DNA of 64,000 bases from Erythrobacteraceae bacterium. GTDB taxonomy: Bacteria > Pseudomonadota > Alphaproteobacteria > Sphingomonadales > Sphingomonadaceae. Below the pieces are notes generated by a model. It had not been told where the DNA came from. It saw nothing but the letters and a program-made list of their open reading frames with translations, and ran no database searches. Position numbers and translations under genes: made by a program. The stretch lies in contig PALE01000042.1 in NCBI GenBank assembly GCA_002706445.1, positions 1 through 64,000 on the forward strand. The letters run 5' to 3'. This document shows, piece by piece, positions 26,313 to 36,795 of the stretch (positions within the stretch are counted from its first letter, which is position 1; each line of letters opens with the position of its first letter).

Positions 26313-27287
26313 ATGATGAAATCCTTTGAAGAAGCGGCGGACCGGCCCCTTGTGTCCATTATGCTGGTTAATTGGAACACGCGCGAGTTGACGCTCGAAT
26401 GTCTGCGTTCGGTCTATCAGCAAACGCAGAACATTTCGTTCGAAGTGATCGTGGTCGACAACGGTTCGGAAGACGGATCGGCGGAAGCCATAGCGCGCGA
26501 ATTTCCGCAGGTTGTTCTGATGGCGGAGACCGATAATCACGGCTTTGCCAAGGCGACCAATATATCGGTTGAGCGCGCACGGGGCGAATATGTGCTCCTG
26601 CTCAACACCGATACAGTGGTGCTAGACCGTGCGATCGAGAAAATCGTCGCTTTCGCGCAGGCCAAACCCGCATCGAAGCTGTGGGGTGGGCGGACAGTGT
26701 TCGAGGACGGAACGCTCAACCCAGATAGTTGCTGGGGGCGGATTACACCGTGGAGCGCGTTTTGCATGGCGACGGGCCTATCGCGGATCTTCCGCAATTC
26801 CGAGCTGTTCAATCCCGAAGGCTACGGCGGCTGGAAGCGCGACCATGAACGCCAGATCGATATCGTGCAGGGTTCCTTCCTGCTGATCAAACGCGATTTC
26901 TGGAACGAGTTGGGCGGCTTCGATCTCGACTTCTTCATGTTTGGCGAAGAAGCCGATCTTGCGGCGCGGGCGAGAAAGGCTGGCGCCAAGCCGGTTATGA
27001 CACCCGAAGCTACGATCATTCACTACGGTGGTCGGAGCACCAAGACCAAGTCTTCTCGCACGATCTACGTTACCGGTGGCCGGATCGGTTTGATCAAGCG
27101 ACACTTCAGTTCGTTCTGGCGGCCTATCGGCGTTGCTCTCATGGTCTTTTGGGTGTGGTGGCGCGCATTCGGGTATCGCGTCGCATCTCTCGTGTTTCCG
27201 AGATACAAGGACGTTGCAGAACAATACGCGATTGTTTGGAAGCAGCGCGAACTTTGGATCAACGGACCGCCCAAGACGCGGATTTGA
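26313..27287 (+). CDS. Glycosyltransferase family 2 (rhamnosyltransferase-like)
   Basis: 'VSIMLVNWNTRELTLECLRSVYQQT', 'VIVVDNGSEDGSAEAIAREFP'. Confidence 0.88.
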   Translation: MMKSFEEAADRPLVSIMLVNWNTRELTLECLRSVYQQTQNISFEVIVVDNGSEDGSAEAIAREFPQVVLMAETDNHGFAKATNISVERARGEYVLLLNTDTVVLDRAIEKIVAFAQAKPASKLWGGRTVFEDGTLNPDSCWGRITPWSAFCMATGLSRIFRNSELFNPEGYGGWKRDHERQIDIVQGSFLLIKRDFWNELGGFDLDFFMFGEEADLAARARKAGAKPVMTPEATIIHYGGRSTKTKSSRTIYVTGGRIGLIKRHFSSFWRPIGVALMVFWVWWRAFGYRVASLVFPRYKDVAEQYAIVWKQRELWINGPPKTRI

Positions 27288-27298
27288 TCGGAGCGGCT

Positions 27299-28180
27299 TC
27301 AGGCCGTCTTGCGAGCGCCCATGTCGCGCACCCAGACCGGCGTCTTTCCGCGCGCCTTGTTCCAGCGGAATTGCAAAAGCGCAGCGGTTTTCATTGCGAG
27401 GTAGATCGCCACGTCGAGCACGCTTGCCCCGTTCTTCAGCGCGGTGCCGAGATTGCCGGGGCGGTTGATCTTGGTGTTGTGCGGGCTGGGGTAGAGCGCC
27501 AGCACCTGCTCGCTGCCGATCCGGCGACGGGCCTCAATCTTGATCTGGTCGCGCAAGGTGCGCGGGGGCGAGACAGTGAAGTGCACCGGATTGCCGTCAG
27601 CATCCTTGGCGACATTGCGGCGCTCGTCGTAGGAAAAGCGTGTGCGCACCCATGTGTCATCGGCAAAGGTCGGGGGGATTTCGCCAATCCGTTCAAGGCC
27701 TACTGCCGACAGGCCGAAGACGCCCGAACCCACCAGCCGGTCAGTCACATAGGGCTGCGTCATCCACACCCGATAATAGGCGCGCACCCAGAAATCCGAA
27801 CGCGAAACATCCATGTCGAGCGCGGGCGATGCGGCCATGACGCCGGGTTGCCTCAAAGCGTCAGAAGTCGCCTTGAGCGCGGCATAAGAGCACTGAAGAT
27901 CGGCATCGAGGAAGAAACGCGGCGCATGTCTGGCAACCTTGTTCGCCTCGTTCATGGCGATCACCTTCGAGCCGGCGGGCAGATCGAGGATTGTCGCAAA
28001 AGGCGCCAGTTCGCGTGCGATTTCGACCGTGCGATCCTTGCAGCCGTTTCCGGCGATGATGATCTCGGGCGGATTGTCCTTGGGCGCGTCGGCCAGCAGG
28101 GTTTCGAGGCAGCGCCCGATCACCGCCTCTTCATTGTGCGCCGGTATGACGACCGAAAATTCGGGAACGGGAGCAGCCAC
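27299..28180 (-). CDS. Glycosyltransferase family 2
   Basis: 'FSVVIPAHNEEAVIGRCLETLLAD', 'IIIAGNGCKDRTVEIAREL'. Confidence 0.87.
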   Translation of the reverse strand: MAAPVPEFSVVIPAHNEEAVIGRCLETLLADAPKDNPPEIIIAGNGCKDRTVEIARELAPFATILDLPAGSKVIAMNEANKVARHAPRFFLDADLQCSYAALKATSDALRQPGVMAASPALDMDVSRSDFWVRAYYRVWMTQPYVTDRLVGSGVFGLSAVGLERIGEIPPTFADDTWVRTRFSYDERRNVAKDADGNPVHFTVSPPRTLRDQIKIEARRRIGSEQVLALYPSPHNTKINRPGNLGTALKNGASVLDVAIYLAMKTAALLQFRWNKARGKTPVWVRDMGARKTA

Positions 28181-28184
28181 AGGC

Positions 28185-29165
28185 CTATCCTTTGGATTTA
28201 AGCAGTCCGTCGAAATATTCGATCGTCTTGGTCAGACCTTCACGCAGCGGGGTGCGGGGGGCCCAATCCTCGAGCTTTTCCTGCGCCAGCGAGATGTCGG
28301 GGCGGCGCTGCTTGGGATCGTCCTGCGGCAGATCGTGGAAGGCGATCTGCGACTTGGAACCAATGATATCGAGCACGTTCTCGGCCAGTTCGAGCATCGA
28401 AAACTCGCCCGGATTGCCGAGGTTCATCGGGCCGGTGAAGCCCTTTTCGGTGTTCATGAATTTGACGAAGCCGTCGATCAGATCGTCGACATAGCAGAAG
28501 CTGCGCGTCTGCTTGCCGTCGCCGAAAATCGTGATGTCTTCGCCGCGCAGCGCCTGCATGATGAAGTTCGACACCACGCGCCCGTCCTGCGGATGCATGC
28601 GCGGGCCGTAAGTGTTGAAGATGCGCACGACCTTGATGTCGAGGTCATGCTGGCGGTGATAGTCGAAGAACAGCGTCTCCGCGCAGCGCTTGCCCTCGTC
28701 ATAGCACGAACGCGGGCCGATCGGATTGACGTTGCCCCAATAACTTTCGGGCTGCGGATGTACGTCGGGATCGCCGTAGACTTCGCTGGTCGAGGCCTGG
28801 AGGATGCGAGCGCCGACGCGCTTTGCCAGCCCCAGCATGTTAATCGCGCCGTGGACGCTGGTCTTGGTCGTCTGGACCGGGTCGCGCTGGTAGTGGATCG
28901 GCGAGGCCGGACAGGCGAGGTTGTAGATCTCGCCCACTTCCACATAGAGCGGGAAGGTCACATCGTGCCGCATCAGCTCGAACTGCGGATGGCCGACCAG
29001 ATGAACAATATTGTCACGCGCGCCGGTGTAAAAATTGTCCACGCACAGCACGTTGGCGCCCTGGGCGATCAGTCGGTCACACAGATGTGAGCCCAAAAAG
29101 CCGGCACCGCCGGTGACAAGCACGGTCTTGCGTCCATACATCGTCCGCGTCTCCTTCATTTGCAA
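28185..29165 (-). CDS. UDP-glucuronate decarboxylase (UDP-xylose synthase) family SDR
   Basis: '[19 protein letters not shown]', '[37 protein letters not shown]', '[20 protein letters not shown]'. Confidence 0.9.
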   Translation of the reverse strand: MQMKETRTMYGRKTVLVTGGAGFLGSHLCDRLIAQGANVLCVDNFYTGARDNIVHLVGHPQFELMRHDVTFPLYVEVGEIYNLACPASPIHYQRDPVQTTKTSVHGAINMLGLAKRVGARILQASTSEVYGDPDVHPQPESYWGNVNPIGPRSCYDEGKRCAETLFFDYHRQHDLDIKVVRIFNTYGPRMHPQDGRVVSNFIMQALRGEDITIFGDGKQTRSFCYVDDLIDGFVKFMNTEKGFTGPMNLGNPGEFSMLELAENVLDIIGSKSQIAFHDLPQDDPKQRRPDISLAQEKLEDWAPRTPLREGLTKTIEYFDGLLKSKG

Positions 29166-29222
29166 ATTAGCCGTTTGCGTGCGGCGTATGGCAAGGGTGT
29201 CGGGTCAGGTCGACTTCGGAAC

Positions 29223-31433
29223 CTACTTATCATTCCCGTACTGGTAGTACTGGTATTGATAGGCGTAGTCCGAACCCGCTTCGAGTGCCCGATATTTGGT
29301 GAGCACCGCGCCGATGACGTTGGCGCCGACATGGGTCAGGCGCTTCACAGCGGTACGGGCCTGCGCAAAGCTGGTGCGGTTGGCCTCGATCACGAAGATG
29401 GTCGCATCGACCGTCTGGGCGATCTCGGGAGCATCGGCTAGGCCGAGGACCGGCGGGGAGTCGATCAGGATGATCGAGAATTCCTTGCGCTGCTCCTCGA
29501 TGAAGTCCTTGAACCTGCGCGAGCAAAGCAGCTCGATCGGGTTCGGCGGAATTCCGGCAACCGAGAGGATCTTGAGGTTTTCGTGAACCCCTTCGATCAT
29601 CGCTTCGTCGATCGTGGCGTGGTTGAGCAGCACTTCGGTGATGCCAACGTCGCGGCGGTCGATGTCGAGCAGCTTGACGATCGACGGCTTGCGCAAGTCG
29701 GCGTCAATCAGCAGCGTCTTGCGGCCCAGACGGGCGAACAGCTCGGCAAGGATCAGCGCGGTCGTCGATTTGCCTTCCGACGCCTGGCTCGACGTCAGCT
29801 GCACCACCGCGCCGTCACGCGGAACCGCGAAGTCGATGGTCGAGCGGATCGAGGCATAAGCCTCCATCAGAGAGCTGAACTGGTTGGCTTCCTGACGGTC
29901 GATATCGTCCGACTTCACATGCGGAGTGAGGCCGAGCACCGGCAAGCCGAGACGTTCGTCGACGTCTTCGGTGCGACGGAACTGATCGACGAAGATTTCG
30001 CGAACCAGTGCAAGACCGCCGGCCATTGCCACAGAGAGCACCAACGCGATGATCATGTTGCGCGCAATGTTGGGCGAGACCGGCGAACGCGGCACCACGG
30101 CATTGTCGAGGATGGTGATCGCGCCGCTCTGCACATTGGCAGCGGTGCTGATCTGGTTGAAGCGATCGAGCAGGCTGGATAGCTGTCCGCGCAGACCTTC
30201 GGCCTCGCGCTCGAGGTTGGCGTATTCGACCTTCTGGTCCTGCTCTACCAGCGCGTCACCCGTGACATTGCTCAGTTCCCCGGCAAGCGCGGCTTCCTGA
30301 TTGCGGGCGATGATGTATTCGCTGCGGATGCTCGCCTTGATGTTCTCGCCGGTCTGGTCGATCTGACGGTCGAGCAGCTCGATACGGGCCAGCGTGTCCT
30401 GAATTTCAGGGAACTGGTCGTTATAGCGCTGGCGCAGATTGGTCAGCTGACCGGTCAGCGTTGCGCGCTGCTGGATCAGGCCCTGAATGACGGGGCTGTT
30501 CTGAACTTCGGGCAGCTGCGAGGCAGGAATGCCCGAAACCGCGCGCCACTTCTGTTCCGCCGCAATGCGGGCGGCACGCGCCTGCGCCACGGTCGAGTTG
30601 ATGTTCGAAAGGTTCGCACCGGTGATCGTCTGGCCGGTCATTCCGTCCGCGCCGGTGGTGTCGGGCGTGACGATGCCGGCGCTGCGGGCATAATCATTGG
30701 CCGCACGCTCAGCCGTGTCCAGACGGTCGCGGACCTGCTGGATCTGCTCGGTCAGATATTCGCGTGCATAGGTGTTGCTTTCAACATTGCGACGCGTGTC
30801 GGACTGCTGGAAGGCTTCGGCATAGGCGTTGACGATTTCCGCCGCGAGCGCGGGGTCTTCCGACATGAAGTTGATTGCGATGATCTGGCTATTGACCGGC
30901 ACATCGGCGCTCACGCCTGCCTGCAAAGCGGTGACTGCCATGCGGCGCTTGTCGTCTTCCCACTCTTCATCGCTGCGCTGCGGCGGGCGATTGTCATCGA
31001 CCGTCGGGCCGAGCAGCGCATTGCGCGTGCCCGGGCTCAGATTGCCTGCCACGACCTCTGCGAGATTGCGGCTTTCGATGACAGTGCCCTGCGTTTCCAT
31101 GAACAGGTCGATTTCATTCGAGGAGCCGATCGTTGTTGCGACGTCCTGCCCTTCGACGATGAAATTGCCCCACGGCTGGATTCGCACCGTAGCGGTCGCC
31201 TGATAGATCGGCGTGGTCAGCAAAGTGATGACAAGGCCGATCAACAGCCCTGCAAGAACGGTCGCTCCGATCAGCCAGCGTTGCCGGAACAGCGCACCGC
31301 GCAGCCAGGCCGTATCGATCTGAAAGCCGCCGCCTTGTTGCGGCGCTTCGATCATTTCTGCGGGCAGATAGCGGTCAGCCCACACGTCTCGCCCAGAAGG
31401 ATCGGGCGTCTGGATAATGGAACGGTCGTTCAT
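29223..31433 (-). CDS. Wzc-like polysaccharide co-polymerase / BY-kinase
   Basis: Wzz domain plus 'SSQASEGKSTTALILAELFARLGRKTLLIDADLRKP'; C-terminal Tyr cluster 'DYAYQYQYYQYGNDK'. Confidence 0.92.
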   Translation of the reverse strand: MNDRSIIQTPDPSGRDVWADRYLPAEMIEAPQQGGGFQIDTAWLRGALFRQRWLIGATVLAGLLIGLVITLLTTPIYQATATVRIQPWGNFIVEGQDVATTIGSSNEIDLFMETQGTVIESRNLAEVVAGNLSPGTRNALLGPTVDDNRPPQRSDEEWEDDKRRMAVTALQAGVSADVPVNSQIIAINFMSEDPALAAEIVNAYAEAFQQSDTRRNVESNTYAREYLTEQIQQVRDRLDTAERAANDYARSAGIVTPDTTGADGMTGQTITGANLSNINSTVAQARAARIAAEQKWRAVSGIPASQLPEVQNSPVIQGLIQQRATLTGQLTNLRQRYNDQFPEIQDTLARIELLDRQIDQTGENIKASIRSEYIIARNQEAALAGELSNVTGDALVEQDQKVEYANLEREAEGLRGQLSSLLDRFNQISTAANVQSGAITILDNAVVPRSPVSPNIARNMIIALVLSVAMAGGLALVREIFVDQFRRTEDVDERLGLPVLGLTPHVKSDDIDRQEANQFSSLMEAYASIRSTIDFAVPRDGAVVQLTSSQASEGKSTTALILAELFARLGRKTLLIDADLRKPSIVKLLDIDRRDVGITEVLLNHATIDEAMIEGVHENLKILSVAGIPPNPIELLCSRRFKDFIEEQRKEFSIILIDSPPVLGLADAPEIAQTVDATIFVIEANRTSFAQARTAVKRLTHVGANVIGAVLTKYRALEAGSDYAYQYQYYQYGNDK

Positions 31434-31440
31434 TTCTCGA

Positions 31441-32193
31441 TCAGTTGTTGCTGTCCAGTGCGTTCACCCCGACGCTGGCGAAGACGCCGAATGCGGGCAG
31501 CGCGGTCAGGAGATCCTGCCAGAATACCGACATGCCGTCAGTGCCGACGACAACGCGGTCATTGGGTTCGAGGATCGGGTCGAGCATGGTGCCCTGACTG
31601 ACCTGACCGTAATCGAACTTGGCGATCATGATGCCGTCGGGGCCTTCGCGGAACACGGCAACCTGCTCGCTCTTGGCAGTGCGCGACAGACCGCCTGCCA
31701 TGGCGACGGCAGACGACAGGCGCGAGCCCGGCTGGAATGCGAACACGCCCGACTGGTCAACCGCACCTTCGACGGTGACGAGATGCGAGGCGTATTCGTT
31801 GATGTTCACCGAAACTTGCGGCGTGCGCAGACCGGCGGTCGCGAGACGCTGCGTGATTGCCTGTTCGAACTGGGCGGCGGTCATTCCGGCCGCAGGGATC
31901 GAACCGAGCATCGGCATCGAGACATTGCCTTCGACCCCGATGCGCACGTTCTCCATAGAGAAGTCCGGCTCGCGGAAGACGTTGATCGAAATCTGGTCCG
32001 AGGGACGCAGCAGATAGGTCTTCGACCGCATCTGCGAGTAACCTTGCTGGCCGAGATCGGCACGCGGCGTGCTCGAAGCCATTCCGATCACGGGTTCAGG
32101 GCTCGAAGCACATGCGCTCAGCGCAAGGATCGAAGCAGCGCTCAGGCCCGCTTTGAGGCTACCGAATTTGGGTAAGGTCACACATCCCTCCAT
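31441..32193 (-). CDS. Wza-like polysaccharide export outer-membrane lipoprotein
   Basis: Lipobox 'ILALSACASS'; 'YLLRPSDQISINVFREPDFSMENVRIGVEGNVSMPMLG'. Confidence 0.9.
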   Translation of the reverse strand: MEGCVTLPKFGSLKAGLSAASILALSACASSPEPVIGMASSTPRADLGQQGYSQMRSKTYLLRPSDQISINVFREPDFSMENVRIGVEGNVSMPMLGSIPAAGMTAAQFEQAITQRLATAGLRTPQVSVNINEYASHLVTVEGAVDQSGVFAFQPGSRLSSAVAMAGGLSRTAKSEQVAVFREGPDGIMIAKFDYGQVSQGTMLDPILEPNDRVVVGTDGMSVFWQDLLTALPAFGVFASVGVNALDSNN

Positions 32194-32480
32194 TGTTACG
32201 GGAAAGTGCTTAGACCGTCCCCTTTCGCAGCGCAACATGCTTGGGCCGCCTAATTGCCGCACGCCCTATTGCGCGTGGGGCGTGCCCCGATGGACAAGCT
32301 CTCATGCGAAACAACGCCTTACCGCATGCAAGCAACGGTGCGGCGAGAGTTTTCAACCGGGCTTGCCAGCTTGCCGCTTGCAGGCTTCGGGGGACCTCTT
32401 ATCGTGCTGTCCCGTGTTGGAACATTTTTGTCCGGCACAGGGCAGACAGGCTTTGCACAACTGCCTAGTGGGGGGATCTT

Positions 32481-33026
32481 ATGGCTGGCAGCATCACCTA
32501 TCTCTCGCTCGCTGCGATCGTGCTTTACGCGCTGGTTTCGCTTGGCTGCATGGCGGCCTGCGGGACCGCGGCGAAGCTTGGTCAGGCCACCTGGAACCGC
32601 AATGCATGGCTGGGCCTCGCGGCGCTGTTCATGGTGCTGATCGCGCTGCGCGGGTTTGGTGTCGAAGACATTGTCCGCGACGCGATGCGAACCGAGCTGC
32701 GCGGCGACGGCAGCTACGACACACGGCGTTTCGGCCAAGGCATTGTGGTGTCGATCGTCCTCGTCGTGGTGAGCGCGGCAGCCATGTTCTGGGGCTATCG
32801 CCTTTCGCGCCGGTCACGCGGACGCCGCAATCAGGCGACACTGGCTGCGCTCGCGGCGGGCGGCGTAATGCTCTTCCTCGTCATTCTGCGCGTCATTTCG
32901 CTGCACATGATCGACCGGCTGCTGTTCGGCCCGCTCAAGCTCAATTGGATCGGCGATATCGGCGCCAGCCTCGTCGTGCTGGGCGCAGCGATCTATTACA
33001 TGAAACTGGTTCGCGAACGCCCTTAA
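32481..33026 (+). CDS. Hypothetical multi-pass membrane protein
   Basis: 181 aa, four to five hydrophobic helices, no recognised motif. Confidence 0.6.
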   Translation: MAGSITYLSLAAIVLYALVSLGCMAACGTAAKLGQATWNRNAWLGLAALFMVLIALRGFGVEDIVRDAMRTELRGDGSYDTRRFGQGIVVSIVLVVVSAAAMFWGYRLSRRSRGRRNQATLAALAAGGVMLFLVILRVISLHMIDRLLFGPLKLNWIGDIGASLVVLGAAIYYMKLVRERP

Positions 33027-34147
33027 TGCGCTGCAGCGATGAGCCGGGCGATGCGCTCGCTCGCCTGCCCGTCGCCATAGGGATTGTGCGCTTTTGCCAT
33101 GGCTTCATAGGCGGCAGGCTGATCGAGCAGGCGCTCTACCTCGCAAACAATACGCGCCGTGTCGGCACCGACCAGCTTTGCGGTTCCGGCTGAAACCCCT
33201 TCCGGCCTCTCGGTCGTATCGCGCATCACCAGTACCGGCTTGCCGAGACTGGGGGCTTCCTCCTGAATGCCGCCCGAATCGGTCAGCACCAGTGTCGATG
33301 CCTCCATCATGGCGACGAAGTTCAAGTAATCGAGCGGCTCTATCAGCGCGATATTGGCATGATCGCCCAGCGCCGGACGCATGACTTCGACCACATTGGG
33401 ATTGGGATGCATCGGGTAGATGATCGCGGTGTCCTCGCGGCTGGCAAGCTGCTGAAGCGCGGCGGCGATCCGGTGCATTCCCTCGCCGAAATTTTCGCGG
33501 CGATGGGCGGTCACGGCGATGATGCGCTTGCCTGCGAACCGCTCCTTGAGCGGCGCGATGGCAGGGGCAAGGCCGGGGTCGGCCTCCAGCTTTGCACGCG
33601 CGGCGAGCAGCGCGTCGATCACGGTGTTGCCGGTGACGTGGATCGCGCTTTCAGCGACATTCTCTGCACGCAGGGCAGCCGCCGCGTTCTCGGTCGGGGC
33701 GAAGTGCAGATCGGCCACCGCGCCCGTCACCTTGCGGTTCACTTCCTCGGGCCACGGCGCGTAGATGTCTCCGCTGCGCAAGCCAGCCTCGACATGCCCC
33801 ACCGGAATTCGGCGGAAATAACAGGCGAGCGTCGCCATCATCGTTGTCAGCGTGTCACCGTGAACCAGCACGCGGTCGGGCTTTTCAGCGTCGAGCGCTT
33901 CACCAAAGCGGGTGATGATCCGCGCGGAAAGCGCATCGAGGCTTTGGCCTGCCTGCATCAGATCGAGGTCGATATCAGGCTCGATCCCGGCAAGTTCCAA
34001 AACCTGATCGAGCATTTCGCGGTGCTGTGCGGTGACGACGACACGCGTGTCGAACCCGCCGTGTGCGCGCAGGGCGGCGACCACAGGGAACATCTTGATC
34101 GCCTCGGGACGCGTCCCGAATGTCACCATGATTCGGGGTTTGCTCAC
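33023..34147 (-). CDS. wecB: UDP-N-acetylglucosamine 2-epimerase (non-hydrolysing)
   Basis: 'IMVTFGTRPEAIKMFPVVAAL', 'VLTDSGGIQEEAPSLGKPVLVMRDTTERPEG'. Confidence 0.93.
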   Translation of the reverse strand: MSKPRIMVTFGTRPEAIKMFPVVAALRAHGGFDTRVVVTAQHREMLDQVLELAGIEPDIDLDLMQAGQSLDALSARIITRFGEALDAEKPDRVLVHGDTLTTMMATLACYFRRIPVGHVEAGLRSGDIYAPWPEEVNRKVTGAVADLHFAPTENAAAALRAENVAESAIHVTGNTVIDALLAARAKLEADPGLAPAIAPLKERFAGKRIIAVTAHRRENFGEGMHRIAAALQQLASREDTAIIYPMHPNPNVVEVMRPALGDHANIALIEPLDYLNFVAMMEASTLVLTDSGGIQEEAPSLGKPVLVMRDTTERPEGVSAGTAKLVGADTARIVCEVERLLDQPAAYEAMAKAHNPYGDGQASERIARLIAAAH

Positions 34148-35445
34148 CGTTTCAACATGCCGCGCGTGTCATACACCAGCTTGCCCGCGAAATCGGCAGG
34201 TGTGAGGTGTTTGAAAGCGGTGTGATCGACCAGCACGACGACCACTTCGGCGGTTGCAAGCGCGTGGTCAAGGCTGACGAGTTCGGCGCCGGTTCCCGCA
34301 AAGCCCTTTGGCAGTTCCTTGGCAAAGGGTTCGACCACCATGATCCGCTGACCGCGCGTGCGGGCGAGGTCGAGCGCTATTTCGAGCGCGGGGCTCTCGC
34401 GGAAGTCGTCAATGTCGGGCTTGAAGGCAAGGCCGAGCAGCGCAACCTTGCCGGGCATGGCATCGACGAGGCCACGGATGCGGCGTTCGGTATAGGTTGC
34501 CTTGAAATCGTTCACTTCGCGCGCGGTGCGGATAAGGCGCGCGACCTTGGGGGCGCTGGCGACGAGGAACCACGGATCGACCGCGATGCAATGCCCGCCG
34601 ACACCGGGGCCGGGCTGTAGGATGTTGACCCGCGGGTGACGGTTCGCGAGCTTGATTACGTCCCACACATCCACGCCGAGATCGTCGGCGATGACGCTGA
34701 GTTCATTGGCAAAGGCGATATTCACGTCGCGGAAGCTGTTCTCGGTCAGCTTGACCGTTTCAGCAACGCGGCAATTGGTGGTGAGGCAGTCGCCCTCGAC
34801 AAAGCTCTTGTAGAGCGCTGCGGCGCGGGTCGCGCAGGCTGGCGTGACGCCGCCGATCACGCGGTCGTTCTGGACCAGTTCGCGCACGATCTTTCCGGGC
34901 AGGACGCGCTCGGGACAATAGGCGAGTGCAATGTCGCCGGCTTGCTGCGAGCCATAGACCGGAACCTTCAGGTCGGGGCGCATTTCGGCGATGATCTGAC
35001 CCACTCTTTCGGTCGTGCCGACGGGCGAGGTGCTTTCGACGATGATGCAGGCGCCGGGCAGGATCTTGGGTGCAATGGCGCGCGCGGCGCTCTCTACATA
35101 GCTGATATCGGGCGTGTTTTCGCTTGTAAGCGGGGTCGGTACCGCGATCATGTAGAAATGCGCGGTCGGCACTTCGAGCGAGGCGGTCAGTTTCTCGCTC
35201 TCGATCGCTTCATGCACCAGCCGGTCGAGGTCTTTCTCCTCGATATGCACGCCGCCCGCATTGACGGTTTCGACAACCTTTTCAGAGACATCGATGCCGC
35301 ACACGTTCCAGCCATAGCTTGCCAGCACGGCGGCGGTGGGAAGGCCGATATAGCCGAGGCCGATCACCGCGACCTGATGGTCTGGCGCAGGCTGCACCGT
35401 CGCATCGGGGCCGATGGCGCTGGCGGTATCGAATGGAGCGTTCAT
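34144..35445 (-). CDS. wecC: UDP-N-acetyl-D-mannosamine dehydrogenase
   Basis: 'VAVIGLGYIGLPTAAVLASYGWNVCGIDV', 'KLTENSFRDVNIAFANELSVI'; coupled to wecB. Confidence 0.9.
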   Translation of the reverse strand: MNAPFDTASAIGPDATVQPAPDHQVAVIGLGYIGLPTAAVLASYGWNVCGIDVSEKVVETVNAGGVHIEEKDLDRLVHEAIESEKLTASLEVPTAHFYMIAVPTPLTSENTPDISYVESAARAIAPKILPGACIIVESTSPVGTTERVGQIIAEMRPDLKVPVYGSQQAGDIALAYCPERVLPGKIVRELVQNDRVIGGVTPACATRAAALYKSFVEGDCLTTNCRVAETVKLTENSFRDVNIAFANELSVIADDLGVDVWDVIKLANRHPRVNILQPGPGVGGHCIAVDPWFLVASAPKVARLIRTAREVNDFKATYTERRIRGLVDAMPGKVALLGLAFKPDIDDFRESPALEIALDLARTRGQRIMVVEPFAKELPKGFAGTGAELVSLDHALATAEVVVVLVDHTAFKHLTPADFAGKLVYDTRGMLKR

Positions 35446-35553
35446 GGGTCTGCAATTCCTCGCGTTTTCGCGGCGAGGTCATGCACCCGAATGGGTAAAT
35501 ATCGCGTTAGGCACGCGGCGATTTATGGGTGCAGAGACGCACCCCAGCGGCAC

Positions 35554-36795
35554 CTAGAGGTCGAGAGCCTGCTTGTAAGCGGCCAGCAGCGGGTCGATCT
35601 GGTGCTGCCAGTTCAATTCCTTCACCACCCGCTCGCGGCCATATTTGCCCATCGCCGCGCGGCGCGCCGGATCGTCGACCAGCTCGCAAATCTTCTCCGC
35701 CATATCGACCGCGTCATTGGGCGCGGCGTAGAGCGAGGCTTCGCGGGCGGAGAATTTGCCTTCGGTCACGTCGAACTGAACCATCGCTTTTTCGAGGCTC
35801 ATATATTCCATGATTTTGTTCATGGTCGACTTGTCGTTCATCGCGTTGACGCGGTCGGGATTGACCCCGAGGTCCATCGTCGAGAGCACTTCGAACAATT
35901 CCTGATCGGGTGCGCGGCCGGTGAAGGTGATGAAGTCGGCGAGACCCTTGTCGGCGGTCATCTGCTTTAGATCGTCCAGCGCAGGCCCGCCGCCGACCAG
36001 TACGAACTGGATGTCCTCGCGCCCCTGCTTGCGCACGATGTGATCCACCGCGTCGATCAGAAGGTCGATGCCCTCCTGTTCGCCCATCACGCCGACATAG
36101 CCGACCATGTGGGCGCGGCCATTCTTCCAGGCCTCGACCGGTTCGACCCGCTTCAATCGCGAAAGATCGGGGCCGGAGCGTACGACATGCACCCGCTCGG
36201 GTTTCATCCCGCCGCGTTCGACCGCGATTTTCTTGTAGCTTTCGTTGGTCGCGATCGAGACGTTTGCGACCCCGAAGGTCAGCTTCTCGAACAGCACCAT
36301 CAGCCGCCAGAAAAACCCGCGCTTGTCGAACTTTGCTTCGTAGAGTTCGGGATTGATGTCGTGGTGATCGAAAATGTATTTCACGCCGAACAACTTGAAC
36401 GGCAGCGCGACGAGGAAGATCAGATCGGGCGGGTTGCAGCCCTGAATCGTGTCGAACCGGCGCTTGAAGAAAATACGCCACGCCAGCCACGTTTCCCAGA
36501 ACAGTGCCGCGCCATATTCCAGCAGAAAGCCGAGCGCGCCCTTGGCTTCGAGCGGCAGCGGGTGGCGATAGATATCAACCCCCTCGATCTGCTCGAAGCG
36601 TTTTTCGTGACCCTTGCCGGTCGGGCAGATGATCGAGACATGCGCGCCCGCCGCCTTGAGCGTGCGCGCCTCCTGCCACACGCGCCGGTCGAACGGCAGC
36701 GGCAGATTCTCGACCACGATCAGCGCATGCTTGCCCTTGAGCGGCTCGCCTTCGATGACCGCAGGGATTCCTTCTTCGGCGGCGAGATCGCTCAC
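35554..36795 (-). CDS. Glycosyltransferase family 4
   Basis: 'ALIVVENLPLPFDRRVWQEARTLKAAGAHVSIICP', 'GYVGVMGEQEGIDLLIDAV'. Confidence 0.9.
   Translation of the reverse strand: MSDLAAEEGIPAVIEGEPLKGKHALIVVENLPLPFDRRVWQEARTLKAAGAHVSIICPTGKGHEKRFEQIEGVDIYRHPLPLEAKGALGFLLEYGAALFWETWLAWRIFFKRRFDTIQGCNPPDLIFLVALPFKLFGVKYIFDHHDINPELYEAKFDKRGFFWRLMVLFEKLTFGVANVSIATNESYKKIAVERGGMKPERVHVVRSGPDLSRLKRVEPVEAWKNGRAHMVGYVGVMGEQEGIDLLIDAVDHIVRKQGREDIQFVLVGGGPALDDLKQMTADKGLADFITFTGRAPDQELFEVLSTMDLGVNPDRVNAMNDKSTMNKIMEYMSLEKAMVQFDVTEGKFSAREASLYAAPNDAVDMAEKICELVDDPARRAAMGKYGRERVVKELNWQHQIDPLLAAYKQALDL

Noticed and set aside
34636-35970. 444-aa plus-strand ORF opposite wecC
   Set aside because: Shadow ORF; it spans the wecC/GT4 intergenic region and shows no motif.
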